A DNA stretch of 64,000 nt, from positions 11,418,912-11,482,911 of the forward strand of contig OZ012687.1 in the NCBI GenBank assembly GCA_963942565.1, given 5' to 3'. This DNA comes from Maea johnstoni. Lineage: Eukaryota; Annelida; Polychaeta; Spionida; Magelonidae. A program made the translations under genes and the position numbers. The notes below the pieces were generated by a model. That model was not told the DNA's origin and made no database searches. It saw nothing but the letters and a program-made list of their open reading frames with translations. Positions 12,101-27,100 of the stretch are shown here, in pieces; position 1 is the first letter of the stretch; each line of letters opens with the position of its first letter.

Positions 12101-15100
12101 AAGCATGCACATTCTTCATTGCATATTGCAATACATGATATTTAGTGGTATTAGATGGCCAGGTATAAATGCACCAGTATAACAAAGGAATTGGTGCTGA
12201 GCCCCTCTTTCTTTTTTTAAAGTCACTTTACACATACGCAAGTATATCTTAGCATTTATATCACTACCAATATCATCGGCTATTTTCTCTGTACTTAATA
12301 GTTGAGATAAAGAGTGATGTATTCTGAAAATAGTGAGAAGTTGTCCAAGGTTTGTTTAATTTCCTTACAGTCTTTGGATCCAGGTGTAACAACAATACCA
12401 ATTGCACTGATAGGGGTGATAGAAATATGCTCTGCTACAACCAGCTTTGCAAATGCAAGATGGGCTATCACCAAAATACTACCCAAAATGACTGTCAGAA
12501 GAGTAAGTTTGAATTGATCCTTAAAAGTTCCATGTGGACTAAGATTGTTGTTTAGTTGACCAACTCACATCCCAAAACAAATCATAAGCCTGACACTGGA
12601 GGACATTATATCTATGACTATAGTTCCAATAGGCTTTTAGCAGGCATTCAGTCAGGTCACACATTATTTCATTGGCCAGTAATGCATCTCTCTATACGTT
12701 GTTTAAGTTTCAGTGAGGAGATTAGGTCTGACGCAATTACCTATTTGTTTTACAGTTCTTGGCTCTTCATGTTCTGATACCAGCAACTGTACTGTGAGAG
12801 GTGACACAAATGCCATTTGCAATGAGAATACATGCAAATGCCGGCCTGGATATTTCAATAATGAAAACGACATCTGTGAAAAAAGTAAGCAATGGCAATG
12901 ACTCATAGGGAAAATGATATCTATCACAGTATTTTAATTTGAAATGTATGTAATCACAAGAATTGTATTGATTTGTACTGAGATAAATCTTGAAAGACCA
13001 TCTCACCCTACGTATTACAAAATGAAAAATATAGTACAACACCCTCTCTTATAATACGTGCAGAACTCTACAGATTATAGAAATTGTATTAGTTAAGTGA
13101 TGTTAAGTTCAAATTACAAAGGTGATATGCCAAACTTGTCAGTATTTGCCAAATGATCTTTTGCAAGAGAAGGTTTATGCCATTTGTAATGATTGATGGG
13201 TGGGCAATGAATTATTTTTTAGAAATGCAAAGATGTAATATAGAAGACCTAGCTAGATAAATCAATTGGGATATGTTGTAAATGCCTTGCCATTTATGAT
13301 AGAGTCCCATTCATGCCTCTCAAAGTAGGAACTGCAAACCTTTTAGATTGTGTCTGTTTCATGTCCTTCACTTTGAGTCTGATTTCACAAGCATACATAT
13401 ATACCAAAAGATGTTCTGTGGATATACACATATGGTCACTAAAAGATTCTGACTGCAATCCGTGCATTTCAGTTCTAGGTTCCTTCTGCAGTCACACAAT
13501 GAACTGCACAAGTAGAGGAGATGAGAATTCCATATGCATGAATGGCACATGTAGCTGCACATATGGATACTTTACAAATTCAACCAGGAACAAATGCCAA
13601 CTAAGTAAGCATGCACATTCTTCATTGCATATTGCAATACATGATATTTAGTGGTATTAGATGGCCAGGTATAAATGCACCAGTATAACAAAGGAATTGG
13701 TGCTGAGCCCCTCTTTCTTATTTAAAAGTCACTTTACACATACGCAAGTATATTTTAGCATTTATATCACTACCATTATCATCGGCTATTTTCTCTGTAC
13801 TTAATAGTTGAGATAAAGAGTGATGTATTCTGAAAATACTGAGAAGTTGTCCAAGGTTTGTTTAATTTCCTTACAGTCTTTGGATCCAGGTGTAACAACA
13901 ATACCAATTGCACTGATAGGGGTGATAGAAATATGCTCTGCTACAACCAGCTTTGCAAATGCAAGATGGGCTATCACCAAAATACTACCCAAAATGACTG
14001 TCAGAAGAGTAAGTTTGAATTAATTGTAAAAAGTAGCAGGTGGACAATGAATTTCATTCAATTGACCAAATTACTTCTTAAAGCAAATTAGAAGCATGCC
14101 AGTAGAGAAAATTATATTCATTGATATAGTTCCAATAGGCTTTGCGCAAGCATTGACTCAGGTCACACATTATTTCATCGGCCAGTAATGTGTCTCTCTA
14201 TAATGTTGTTTAAGTTCCAGTAAGCATTGACTCAGGTCACACATTATTTTATCGGCCAGTAATGTGTCTCTCTATATGTTGTTAAAGTTCCAGTAAGGAT
14301 ATTGAGTCTGACCCAATGGCCTTTTTATCTTACAGTTCTTGGCTCTTCATGTTCTGATACCAGCAACTGTACCGTGAGAGGTGACACCAATGCCATTTGC
14401 AATGAGAATACATGCAAATGCCTGCCTGGATTTTTCAAGAATGAAAATGAGATCTGTGAGAAAAGTAAGCAATGCAGATAACTAATCAGAAAAATGTCAT
14501 TATATCACAGTATTGTTATTCAGTAAGAGAAATATACTTAATATAAAAAGGTATAACAAATTGATGTTGAGATAAATCTTGAAAGAAAATCTCTCCATGA
14601 GGACTTCAACATATGAACGAGTGTACAACACATCCTCTTTTAATGCGCAGAACTATAAAGAAATTTATAGCAACTGTCTTTGTAATATGATGTCTAGTTG
14701 AAAAAAGATTTGAAATGTACTAAACATGTAAATCATTTACTGATTTATTTTGGACTGAGAAAATCCACATCATTTGTGTTGCCTAATGGTTGGGAAATAG
14801 ACTTCTCTCACAAATGCAAAGATGTTATATAGAAGACGTAGCTAAATAAATCAACTGGGATATATTATTGATACCTTGCCTGTTATGATAGAGTGCCATT
14901 CATGCTTCTGAAAGTAGGAAATGGAAACCTTTTAGATTGTTTTTCTGTTTCAAGTCCATCTTTTTGAGTCTGATTACACATTTATACATTGTTAAACTAT
15001 TTTCTTTGGAAATGCACACTTGTTATCTAAATGATTCTTACTGCAATATGTGCATTTCAGTTCTAGGTTCCTTCTGCAGTTACACAGTGAACTGCACAAG

Positions 15101-18100
15101 TAGAGGAGATGAGAATTCCATATGCATGAATGGCACATGTAGCTGCACATATGGATACTTTACAAATTCCACCAGAAACAAATGCCAACTAAGTAAGCAT
15201 AAAAATTCTTCATTGAATGTTGCAATGCATGGCAGTTAGTAGTATTAGATGACCAGGTGTAAATTCACTAGAATATCAAAAAAATATTGGGGCTGAACCC
15301 ATCTCTATTACCTAAAAGTAACTTTACACATCTGCTAGTATATTTTAGCATTTTTCTCACTGCCATTATCATCGGTTATGCTCTCTGCACTGTATGGATA
15401 AAGTGAAGAGTGATTTTCCTTGAAAATAGTGAGAAGTTGTTCAAGGCTTGTTCAATTTCCTTGCAGTCTTTGGATCCAGGTGTAACAACAGTACCAATTG
15501 CACTGATAGGGGTGATAGAAATATGCTCTGCTACAACCAGCTTTGCAAATGCAAGATGGGCTATCACGAAAATACTACCCAAAATGACTGTCAGAAGAGT
15601 AAGTTTGAATTGATCCATAAAAGTTCCATGTGGATAAAGATTGTTGTTTAGTTGACCAACTCACATCCCAAAACAAATCATAAGCCTGACACTGGAGGAC
15701 ATTATATCTATGACTATAGTTCCAATAGGGTTTTAGCAGGCATTCAGTCAGGTCACACATTATTTCATTGGCCAGTAATGCATCTCTCTATATGTTGTTT
15801 AAGTTTCAGTGAGGAGATTAGGTCTGATGCAATTACCTATTTGTTTTACAGTTCTTGGCTCTTCATGTTCTGATACCAGCAACTGTACTGTGAGAGGTGA
15901 CACAAATGCCATTTGCAATGAGAATACATGCAAATGCCAGCCTGGATATTTCAAGAATGAAAGCGAGATCTGTGAAAAAAGTAAGCAATGGCAATGACTC
16001 ATAGGGAAAATGATATTCTATCACAGTATTTCAATTTGAAATGTATGTAATCACAAGAATTGTATTGATTTGTACTGAGATAAATCTTGAAAGACCATCT
16101 CACCCTACGTATTACAAAATACAAAATATAGTACAACACCCTCTCTTATAATACGTGCAGAACTCTAAAGATTATAGAAATTGTCTTAGTTAAGTGATGT
16201 TAAGTTCAAATTACATTGGTGATATGCCAAACTTGTCAGTATTTGCCAAATGATTTTTTGTAAGAGAAGGTTTATGCCATTTGTAATGATTGATGGATGG
16301 GCAATGAATTATTTTTTACAAATGCAAAGATGAAATATAGAAGACCTAGCTAGATAAATCAATTGGGATATGTTGTAAATGCCTTGCCATTTATGATAGA
16401 GTCCCATTCATGCCTCTCAATGTAGGAACTGAAAACCTTTTAGATTGTGTCTGTTTCATGTCCTTCACTTTGAGTCTGATTTCACAAGCATACATATATA
16501 CCAAAAGATGTTCTGTGGATATACACATATGGTCACTAAAAGATTCTGACTGCAATCCGTGCATTTCAGTTCTAGGTTCCTTCTGCAGTCACACAATGAA
16601 CTGCACAAGTAGAGGAGATGAGAATTCCATATGCATGAATGGCACATGTAGCTGCACATATGGATACTTTACAAATTCAACCAGGAACAAATGCCAACTA
16701 AGTAAGCATGCACATTCTTCATTGCATATTGCAATACATGATATTTAGTGGTATTAGATGGCCAGGTATAAATGCACCAGTATAACAAAGGAATTGGTGC
16801 TGAGCCCCTCTTTCTTATTTAAAAGTCACTTTACACATACGCAAGTATATCTTAGCATTTATATCACTACCATTATCATCGGCTATTTTCTCTGTACTTA
16901 ATAGTTGAGATAAAGAGTGATGTATTCTGAAAATACTGAGAAGTTGTCCAAGGTTTGTTAAATTTCCTTACAGTCTTTGGATCCAGGTGTAACAACAATA
17001 CCAATTGCACTGATAGGGGTGATAGAAATATGCTCTGCTACAACCAGCTTTGCAAATGCAAGATGGGCTATCACCAAAATACTACCCAAAATGACTGTCA
17101 GAAGAGTAAGTTTGAATTAATTGTAAAAAGTAGCAGGTGGACAATGAATTTCATTCAATTGACCAAATTACTTCTTAAAGCAAATTAGAAGCATGCCAGT
17201 AGAGAAAATTATATTCATTGATATAGTTCCAATAGGCTTTCCGCAAGCATTGACTCAGGTCACACATTATTTCATCGGCCAGTAATGTGTCTCTCTATAA
17301 TGTTGTTTAAGTTCCAGTAAGCATTGACTCAGGTCACACATTATTTTAGCGGCCAGTAATGTGTCTCTCTATATGTTGTTAAAGTTCCAGTAAGGATATT
17401 GAGTCTGACCCAATGGCCTTTTTATCTTACAGTTCTTGGCTCTTCATGTTCTGATACCAGCAACTGTACCATGAGAGGTGACACAAATGCCATTTGCAAT
17501 GAGAATACATGCAAATGCCTGCCTGGATTTTTCAAGAATGAAAATGAGATCTGTGAGAAAAGTAAGCAATGTAGATCACTAATCAGAAAATTGTCATTAT
17601 ATCACAGTATTGTTATTCAGTAAGAAAAATATGCTTAATATAAAAAGGTATAACAAATTGATGTTGAGATAAATCTTGAAAGAAAATCTCTCCATGAGGA
17701 CTACAACATATGAACGAGTGTACAACACTTCCTCTTTTAATGCGCAGAACTATAAAGAAATTTATAGCAACTGTCTTTGTAATATGATGTCTAGTTGAAA
17801 AAAGATTTGAAATGTACTAAACATGTAAATCATTTACTGATTTATTTTGGACTGAGAAAATCCACATCATTTGTGTTGCCTAATGGTTGGGAGATAGACT
17901 TCTCTCACAAATGCAAAGATGTTATATAGAAGACGTAGCTAAATAAATCAACTAGGATATATTATTGATACCTTGCCTGTTATGGTAGAGTGCCATTCAT
18001 GCTTCTGAAAGTAGGAAATGGAAACCTTTTAGATTGTTTTTCTGTTTCAAGTCCATCTTTTTGAATCTGATTACACATTTATACATTGTTAAACTATTTT

Positions 18101-21100
18101 CTTTGGAAATGCACACTTGTTATCTAAATGATTCTTACTGCAATATGTGCATTTCAGTTCTAGGTTCCTTCTGCAGTTACACAGTGAACTGCACCAGTAG
18201 AGGAGATGAGAATTCCATATGCATGAATGGCACATGTAGCTGCACATATGGATACTTTACAAATTCAACCAGAAACAAATGCCAACTAAGTAAGCATGAA
18301 AATTCTTCATTGAATGTTGCAATGCATGGCAGTTAGTAGTATTAGATGACCAGGTGTAAATTCACTAGAATATCAAAGAAATATTGGGGCTGAACCCATC
18401 TCTATAACCTAAAAGTAACTTTACACATCTGCTAGTATATTTTAGCATTTTTCTCACTGCCATTATCATCGGTTATGCTCTCTGCACTGTATGGATAAAG
18501 TGAAGAGTGATTTTCCTTGAAAATGGTGAGAAGTTGTTCAAGGCTTGTTTAATTTCCTTGCAGTCTTTGGATCCAGGTGTAACAACAGTACCAATTGCAC
18601 TGATAGGGGTGATAGAAATATGCTCTGCTACAACCAGCTTTGCAAATGCAAGATGGGCTATTACCAAAATACTACCCAAAATGACTGTCAGAAGAGTAAG
18701 TTTGAATTGATCCTTAAAAGTTCCATGTGGATAAAGATTGTTGTTTAGTTGACCAACTCACATTCCAAAACAAATCATAAGCCTGACACTGGAGGACATT
18801 ATATCTATGACTATAGTTCCAATAGGCTTTTAGCAAGCATTCAGTCAGGTCACACATTATTTCATTGGCCAGTAATGCACCTCTCTATAAGTTGTTTAAG
18901 TTTCAGTGAGGAGATTAGGTCTGACGCAATTACCTATTTGTTTTACAGTTCTTGGCTCTTCATGTTCTGATACCAGCAACTGTACTGTGAGAGGTGACAC
19001 AAATGCCATTTGCAATGAGAATACATGCAAATGCCGGCCTGGATATTTCAAGAATGAAAACGACATCTGTGAAAAAAGTAAGCAATGGCAATGACTCATA
19101 GGGAAAATGATATCTATCACAGTATTTTAATTTGAAATGTATGTAATCACAAGAATTGTATTAATTTGTACTGAGATAAATCTTGAAAGACTATCTCACC
19201 CTACGTATTACAGAATACAAAATATAGTACAACACCCTCTCTTATAATAACGTGCAGAACTCTAAAGATTATAGAAATTGTCTTAGTTAAGTGATGTTAA
19301 GTTCAAGTTACATTGTTGATATGCCAAACTTGTCAGTATTTGCCAAATGATCTTTTGCAAGAGAAGGTTTATGCCATTTGTAATGATTGATGGGTGGGCA
19401 ATGAATTATTTTTAGAAATGCAAAGATGTAATATAGAAGACCTAGCTAGATAAATCAATTGGGATATGTTGTAAATGCCTTGCCATTTATGATAGAGTCC
19501 CATTCATGCCTCTCAAAGTAGGAACTGCAAACCTTTTAGATTGTGTCTGTTTCATGTCCTTCACTTTGAGTCTGATTTCACAAGCATACATATATACCAA
19601 AATATGTTCTGTGGATATACACATATGGTCACTAAAAGATTCTGACTGCAATCCGTGCATTTCAGTTCTAGGTTCCTTCTGCAGTCACACAATCAACTGC
19701 ACAAGTAGAGGAGATGAGAATTCCATATGCATGAATGGCACATGTAGCTGCACATATGGATACTTTACAAATTCAACCAGGAACAAATGCCAACTAAGTA
19801 AGCATGCACATTCTTCATTGCATATTGCAATACATGATATTTAGTGGTATTAGATGGCCAGGTATAAATGCACCAGTATAACAAAGGAATTGGTGCTGAG
19901 CCCCTCTTTCTTATTTAAAAGTCACTTTACACATACGCAAATATATCTTAGCATTTATATCACTACCATTATCATCGGCTATTTTCTCTGTACTTAATAG
20001 TTGAGATAAAGAGTGATGTATTCTGAAAATAGTGAGAAGTTGTCCAAGGTTTGTTTAATTTCCTTACAGTCTTTGGATCCAGGTGTAACAACAATACCAA
20101 TTGCACTGATAGGGGTGATAGAAATATGCTCTGCTACAACCAGCTTTGCAAATGCAAGATGGGCTATCACCAAAATACTACCCAAAATGACTGTCAGAAG
20201 AGTAAGTTTGAATTGATCCTTAAAAGTTCCATGTGGATAAAGATTGTTGTTTAGTTGACCAACTCACATCCCAAAACAAATCATAAGCCTGACACTGGAG
20301 GACATTATATCTATGACTATAGTTCCAATAGGCTTTTAGCAGGCATTCAGTCAGGTCACACATTATTTCATTGGCCAGTAATGCATCTCTCTATACGTTG
20401 TTTAAGTTTCAGTGAGGAGATTAGGTCTGACGCAATTACCTATTTGTTTTACAGTTCTTGGCTCTTCATGTTCTGATACCAGCAACTGTACTGTGAGAGG
20501 TGACACAAATGCCATTTGCAATGAGAATACATGCAAATGCCGGCCTGGATATTTCAATAATGAAAACGACATCTGTGAAAAAAGTAAGCAATGGCAATGA
20601 CTCATAGGGAAAATGATATCTATCACAGTATTTTAATTTGAAATGTATGTAATCACAAGAATTGTATTGATTTGTACTGAGATAAATCTTGAAAGACCAT
20701 CTCCCCCTACGTATTACAAAATAAAAAATATAGTACAACACCCTCTCTTATAATACGTGCAGAACTCTACAGATTATAGAAATTGTATTAGTTAAGTGAT
20801 GTTAAGTTCAAATTACAAAGGTGATATGCCAAACTTATCAGTATTTGCCAAATGATCTTTTGCAAGAGAAGGTTTATGCCATTTGTAATGATTGATGGAT
20901 GGGCAATGAATTATTTTTTACAAATGCAAAGATGAAATATAGAAGACCTAGCTAGATAAATCAATTGGGATATGTTGTAAATGCCTTGCCATTTATGATA
21001 GAGTCCCATTCATGCCTCTCAATGTAGGAACTGAAAACCTTTTAGATTGTGTCTGTTTCATGTCCTTCACTTTGAGTCTGATTTCACAAGCATACATATA

Positions 21101-24100
21101 TACCAAAAGATGTTCTGTGGATATACACATATGGTCACTAAAAGATTCTGACTGCAATCCGTGCATTTCAGTTCTAGGTTCCTTCTGCAGTCACACAATG
21201 AACTGCACAAGTAGAGGAGATGAGAATTCCATATGCATTAATGGCACATGTAGCTGCACATATGGATACTTTACAAATTCAACCAGGAACAAATGCCAAC
21301 TAAGTAAGCATGCACATTCTTCATTGCATATTGCAATACATGATATTTAGTGGTATTAGATGGCCAGGTATAAATGCACCAGTATAACAAAGGAATTGGT
21401 GCTGAGCCCCTCTTTCTTATTTAAAAGTCACTTTACACATACGCAAGTATATCTTAGCATTTATATCACTACCATTATCATCGGCTATTTTCTCTGTACT
21501 TAATAGTTGAGATAAAGAGTGATGTATTCTGAAAATACTGAGAAGTTGTCCAAGGTTTGTTAAATTTCCTTACAGTCTTTGGATCCAGGTGTAACAACAA
21601 TACCAATTGCACTGATAGGGGTGATAGAAATATGCTCTGCTACAACCAGCTTTGCAAATGCAAGATGGGCTATCACCAAAATACTACCCAAAATGACTGT
21701 CAGAAGAGTAAGTTTGAATTAATTGTAAAAAGTAGCAGGTGGACAATGAATTTCATTCAATTGACCAAATTACTTCTTAAAGCAAATTAGAAGCATGCCA
21801 GTAGAGAAAATTATATTCATTGATATAGTTCCAATAGGCTTTCCGCAAGCATTGACTCAGGTCACACATTATTTCATCGGCCAGTAATGTGTCTCTCTAT
21901 AATGTTGTTTAAGTTCCAGTAAGCATTGACTCAGGTCACACATTATTTTAGCGGCCAGTAATGTGTCTCTCTATATGTTGTTAAAGTTCCAGTAAGGATA
22001 TTGAGTCTGACCCAATGGCCTTTTTATCTTACAGTTCTTGGCTCTTCATGTTCTGATACCAGCAACTGTACCATGAGAGGTGACACAAATGCCATTTGCA
22101 ATGAGAATACATGCAAATGCCTGCCTGGATTTTTCAAGAATGAAAATGAGATCTGTGAGAAAAGTAAGCAATGTAGATCACTAATCAGAAAATTGTCATT
22201 ATATCACAGTATTGTTATTCAGTAAGAAAAATATGCTTAATATAAAAAGGTATAACAAATTGATGTTGAGATAAATCTTGAAAGAAAATCTCTCCATGAG
22301 GACTACAACATATGAACGAGTGTACAACACTTCCTCTTTTAATGCGCAGAACTATAAAGAAATTTATAGCAACTGTCTTTGTAATATGATGTCTAGTTGA
22401 AAAAAGATTTGAAATGTACTAAACATGTAAATCATTTACTGATTTATTTTGGACTGAGAAAATCCACATCATTTGTGTTGCCTAATGGTTGGGAGATAGA
22501 CTTCTCTCACAAATGCAAAGATGTTATATAGAAGACGTAGCTAAATAAATCAACTAGGATATATTATTGATACCTTGCCTGTTATGGTAGAGTGCCATTC
22601 ATGCTTCTGAAAGTAGGAAATGGAAACCTTTTAGATTGTTTTTCTGTTTCAAGTCCATCTTTTTGAATCTGATTACACATTTATACATTGTTAAACTATT
22701 TTCTTTGGAAATGCACACTTGTTATCTAAATGATTCTTACTGCAATATGTGCATTTCAGTTCTAGGTTCCTTCTGCAGTTACACAGTGAACTGCACCAGT
22801 AGAGGAGATGAGAATTCCATATGCATGAATGGCACATGTAGCTGCACATATGGATACTTTACAAATTCAACCAGAAACAAATGCCAACTAAGTAAGCATG
22901 AAAATTCTTCATTGAATGTTGCAATGCATGGCAGTTAGTAGTATTAGATGACCAGGTGTAAATTCACTAGAATATCAAAGAAATATTGGGGCTGAACCCA
23001 TCTCTATAACCTAAAAGTAACTTTACACATCTGCTAGTATATTTTAGCATTTTTCTCACTGCCATTATCATCGGTTATGCTCTCTGCACTGTATGGATAA
23101 AGTGAAGAGTGATTTTCCTTGAAAATGGTGAGAAGTTGTTCAAGGCTTGTTTAATTTCCTTGCAGTCTTTGGATCCAGGTGTAACAACAGTACCAATTGC
23201 ACTGATAGGGGTGATAGAAATATGCTCTGCTACAACCAGCTTTGCAAATGCAAGATGGGCTATTACCAAAATACTACCCAAAATGACTGTCAGAAGAGTA
23301 AGTTTGAATTGATCCTTAAAAGTTCCATGTGGATAAAGATTGTTGTTTAGTTGACCAACTCACATTCCAAAACAAATCATAAGCCTGACACTGGAGGACA
23401 TTATATCTATGACTATAGTTCCAATAGGCTTTTAGCAAGCATTCAGTCAGGTCACACATTATTTCATTGGCCAGTAATGCACCTCTCTATAAGTTGTTTA
23501 AGTTTCAGTGAGGAGATTAGGTCTGACGCAATTACCTATTTGTTTTACAGTTCTTGGCTCTTCATGTTCTGATACCAGCAACTGTACTGTGAGAGGTGAC
23601 ACAAATGCCATTTGCAATGAGAATACATGCAAATGCCGGCCTGGATATTTCAAGAATGAAAACGACATCTGTGAAAAAAGTAAGCAATGGCAATGACTCA
23701 TAGGGAAAATGATATCTATCACAGTATTTTAATTTGAAATGTATGTAATCACAAGAATTGTATTAATTTGTACTGAGATAAATCTTGAAAGACTATCTCA
23801 CCCTACGTATTACAGAATACAAAATATAGTACAACACCCTCTCTTATAATAACGTGCAGAACTCTAAAGATTATAGAAATTGTCTTAGTTAAGTGATGTT
23901 AAGTTCAAGTTACATTGTTGATATGCCAAACTTGTCAGTATTTGCCAAATGATCTTTTGCAAGAGAAGGTTTATGCCATTTGTAATGATTGATGGGTGGG
24001 CAATGAATTATTTTTAGAAATGCAAAGATGTAATATAGAAGACCTAGCTAGATAAATCAATTGGGATATGTTGTAAATGCCTTGCCATTTATGATAGAGT

Positions 24101-27100
24101 CCCATTCATGCCTCTCAAAGTAGGAACTGCAAACCTTTTAGATTGTGTCTGTTTCATGTCCTTCACTTTGAGTCTGATTTCACAAGCATACATATATACC
24201 AAAATATGTTCTGTGGATATACACATATGGTCACTAAAAGATTCTGACTGCAATCCGTGCATTTCAGTTCTAGGTTCCTTCTGCAGTCACACAATCAACT
24301 GCACAAGTAGAGGAGATGAGAATTCCATATGCATGAATGGCACATGTAGCTGCACATATGGATACTTTACAAATTCAACCAGGAACAAATGCCAACTAAG
24401 TAAGCATGCACATTCTTCATTGCATATTGCAATACATGATATTTAGTGGTATTAGATGGCCAGGTATAAATGCACCAGTATAACAAAGGAATTGGTGCTG
24501 AGCCCCTCTTTCTTATTTAAAAGTCACTTTACACATACGCAAATATATCTTAGCATTTATATCACTACCATTATCATCGGCTATTTTCTCTGTACTTAAT
24601 AGTTGAGATAAAGAGTGATGTATTCTGAAAATACTGAGAAGTTGTCCAAGGTTTGTTAAATTTCCTTACAGTCTTTGGATCCAGGTGTAACAACAATACC
24701 AATTGCACTGATAGGGGTGATAGAAATATGCTCTGCTACAACCAGCTTTGCAAATGCAAGATGGGCTATCACCAAAATACTACCCAAAATGACTGTCAGA
24801 AGAGTAAGTTTGAATTGATCCTTAAAAGTTCCATGTGGATAAAGATTGTTGTTTAGTTGACCAACTCACATCCCAAAACAAATCATAAGCCTGACAATGG
24901 AGGACATTATATCTATGACTATAGTTCCAATAGGCTTTTAGCAGGCATTCAGTCAGGTCACACATTATTTCATTGGCCAGTAATGCATCTCTCTATACGT
25001 TGTTTAAGTTTCAGTGAGGAGATTAGGTCTGACGCAATTACCTATTTGTTTTACAGTTCTTGGCTCTTCATGTTCTGATACCAGCAACTGTACTGTGAGA
25101 GGTGACACAAATGCCATTTGCAATGAGAATACATGCAAATGCCGGCCTGGATATTTCAATAATGAAAACGACATCTGTGAAAAAAGTAAGCAATGGCAAT
25201 GACTCATAGGGAAAATGATATCTATCACAGTATTTTAATTTGAAATGTATGTAATCACAAGAATTGTATTGATTTGTACTGAGATAAATCTTGAAAGACC
25301 ATCTCCCCCTACGTATTACAAAATAAAAAATATAGTACAACACCCTCTCTTATAATACGTGCAGAACTCTACAGATTATAGAAATTGTATTAGTTAAGTG
25401 ATGTTAAGTTCAAATTACAAAGGTGATATGCCAAACTTATCAGTATTTGCCAAATGATCTTTTGCAAGAGAAGGTTTATGCCATTTGTAATGATTGATGG
25501 GTGGGCAATGAATTATTTTTTAGAAATGCAAAGATGTAATATAGAAGACCTAGCTAGATAAATCAATTGGGATATGTTGTAAATGCCTTGCCATTTATGA
25601 TAGAGTCCCATTCATGCCTCTCAAAGTAGGAACTGCAAACCTTTTAGATTGTGTCTGTTTCATGTCCTTCACTTTGAGTCTGATTTCACAAGCATACATA
25701 TATACCAAAAGATGTTCTGTGGATATACACATATGGTCACTAAAAGATTCTGACTGCAATCCGTGCATTTCAGTTCTAGGTTCCTTCTGCAGTTACACAA
25801 TGAACTGCACAAGTAGAGGAGATGAGAATTCCATATGCATGAATGGCACATGTAGCTGCACATATGGATACTTTACAAATTCAACCAGGAACAAATGCCA
25901 ACTAAGTAAGCATGCACATTCTTCATTGCATATTGCAATACATGATATTTAGTGGTATTAGATGGCCAGGTATAAATGCACCAGTATAACAAAGGAATTG
26001 GTGCTGAGCCCCTCTTTCTTATTTAAAAGTCACTTTACACATACGCAAGTATATTTTAGCATTTATATCACTACCATTATCATCGGCTATTTTCTCTGTA
26101 CTTAATAGTTGAGATAAAGAGTGATGTATTCTGAAAATACTGAGAAGTTGTCCAAGGTTTGTTTAATTTCCTTACAGTCTTTGGATCCAGGTGTAACAAC
26201 AATACCAATTGCACTGATAGGGGTGATAGAAATATGCTCTGCTACAACCAGCTTTGCAAATGCAAGATGGGCTATCACCAAAATACTACCCAAAATGACT
26301 GTCAGAAGAGTAAGTTTGAATTAATTGTAAAAAGTAGCAGGTGGACAATGAATTTCATTCAATTGACCAAATTACTTCTTAAAGCAAATTAGAAGCATGC
26401 CAGTAGAGAAAATTATATTCATTGATATAGTTCCAATAGGCTTTGCGCAAGCATTGACTCAGGTCACACATTATTTCATCGGCCAGTAATGTGTCTCTCT
26501 ATAATGTTGTTTAAGTTCCAGTAAGCATTGACTCAGGTCACACATTATTTTATCGGCCAGTAATGTGTCTCTCTATATGTTGTTAAAGTTCCAGTAAGGA
26601 TATTGAGTCTGACCCAATGGCCTTTTTATCTTACAGTTCTTGGCTCTTCATGTTCTGATACCAGCAACTGTACCGTGAGAGGTGACACCAATGCCATTTG
26701 CAATGAGAATACATGCAAATGCCTGCCTGGATTTTTCAAGAATGAAAATGAGATCTGTGAGAAAAGTAAGCAATGCAGATAACTAATCAGAAAAATGTCA
26801 TTATATCACAGTATTGTTATTCAGTAAGAGAAATATACTTAATATAAAAAGGTATAACAAATTGATGTTGAGATAAATCTTGAAAGAAAATCTCTCCATG
26901 AGGACTTCAACATATGAACGAGTGTACAACACATCCTCTTTTAATGCGCAGAACTATAAAGAAATTTATAGCAACTGTCTTTGTAATATGATGTCTAGTT
27001 GAAAAAAGATTTGAAATGTACTAAACATGTAAATCATTTACTGATTTATTTTGGACTGAGAAAATCCACATCATTTGTGTTGCCTAATGGTTGGGAAATA

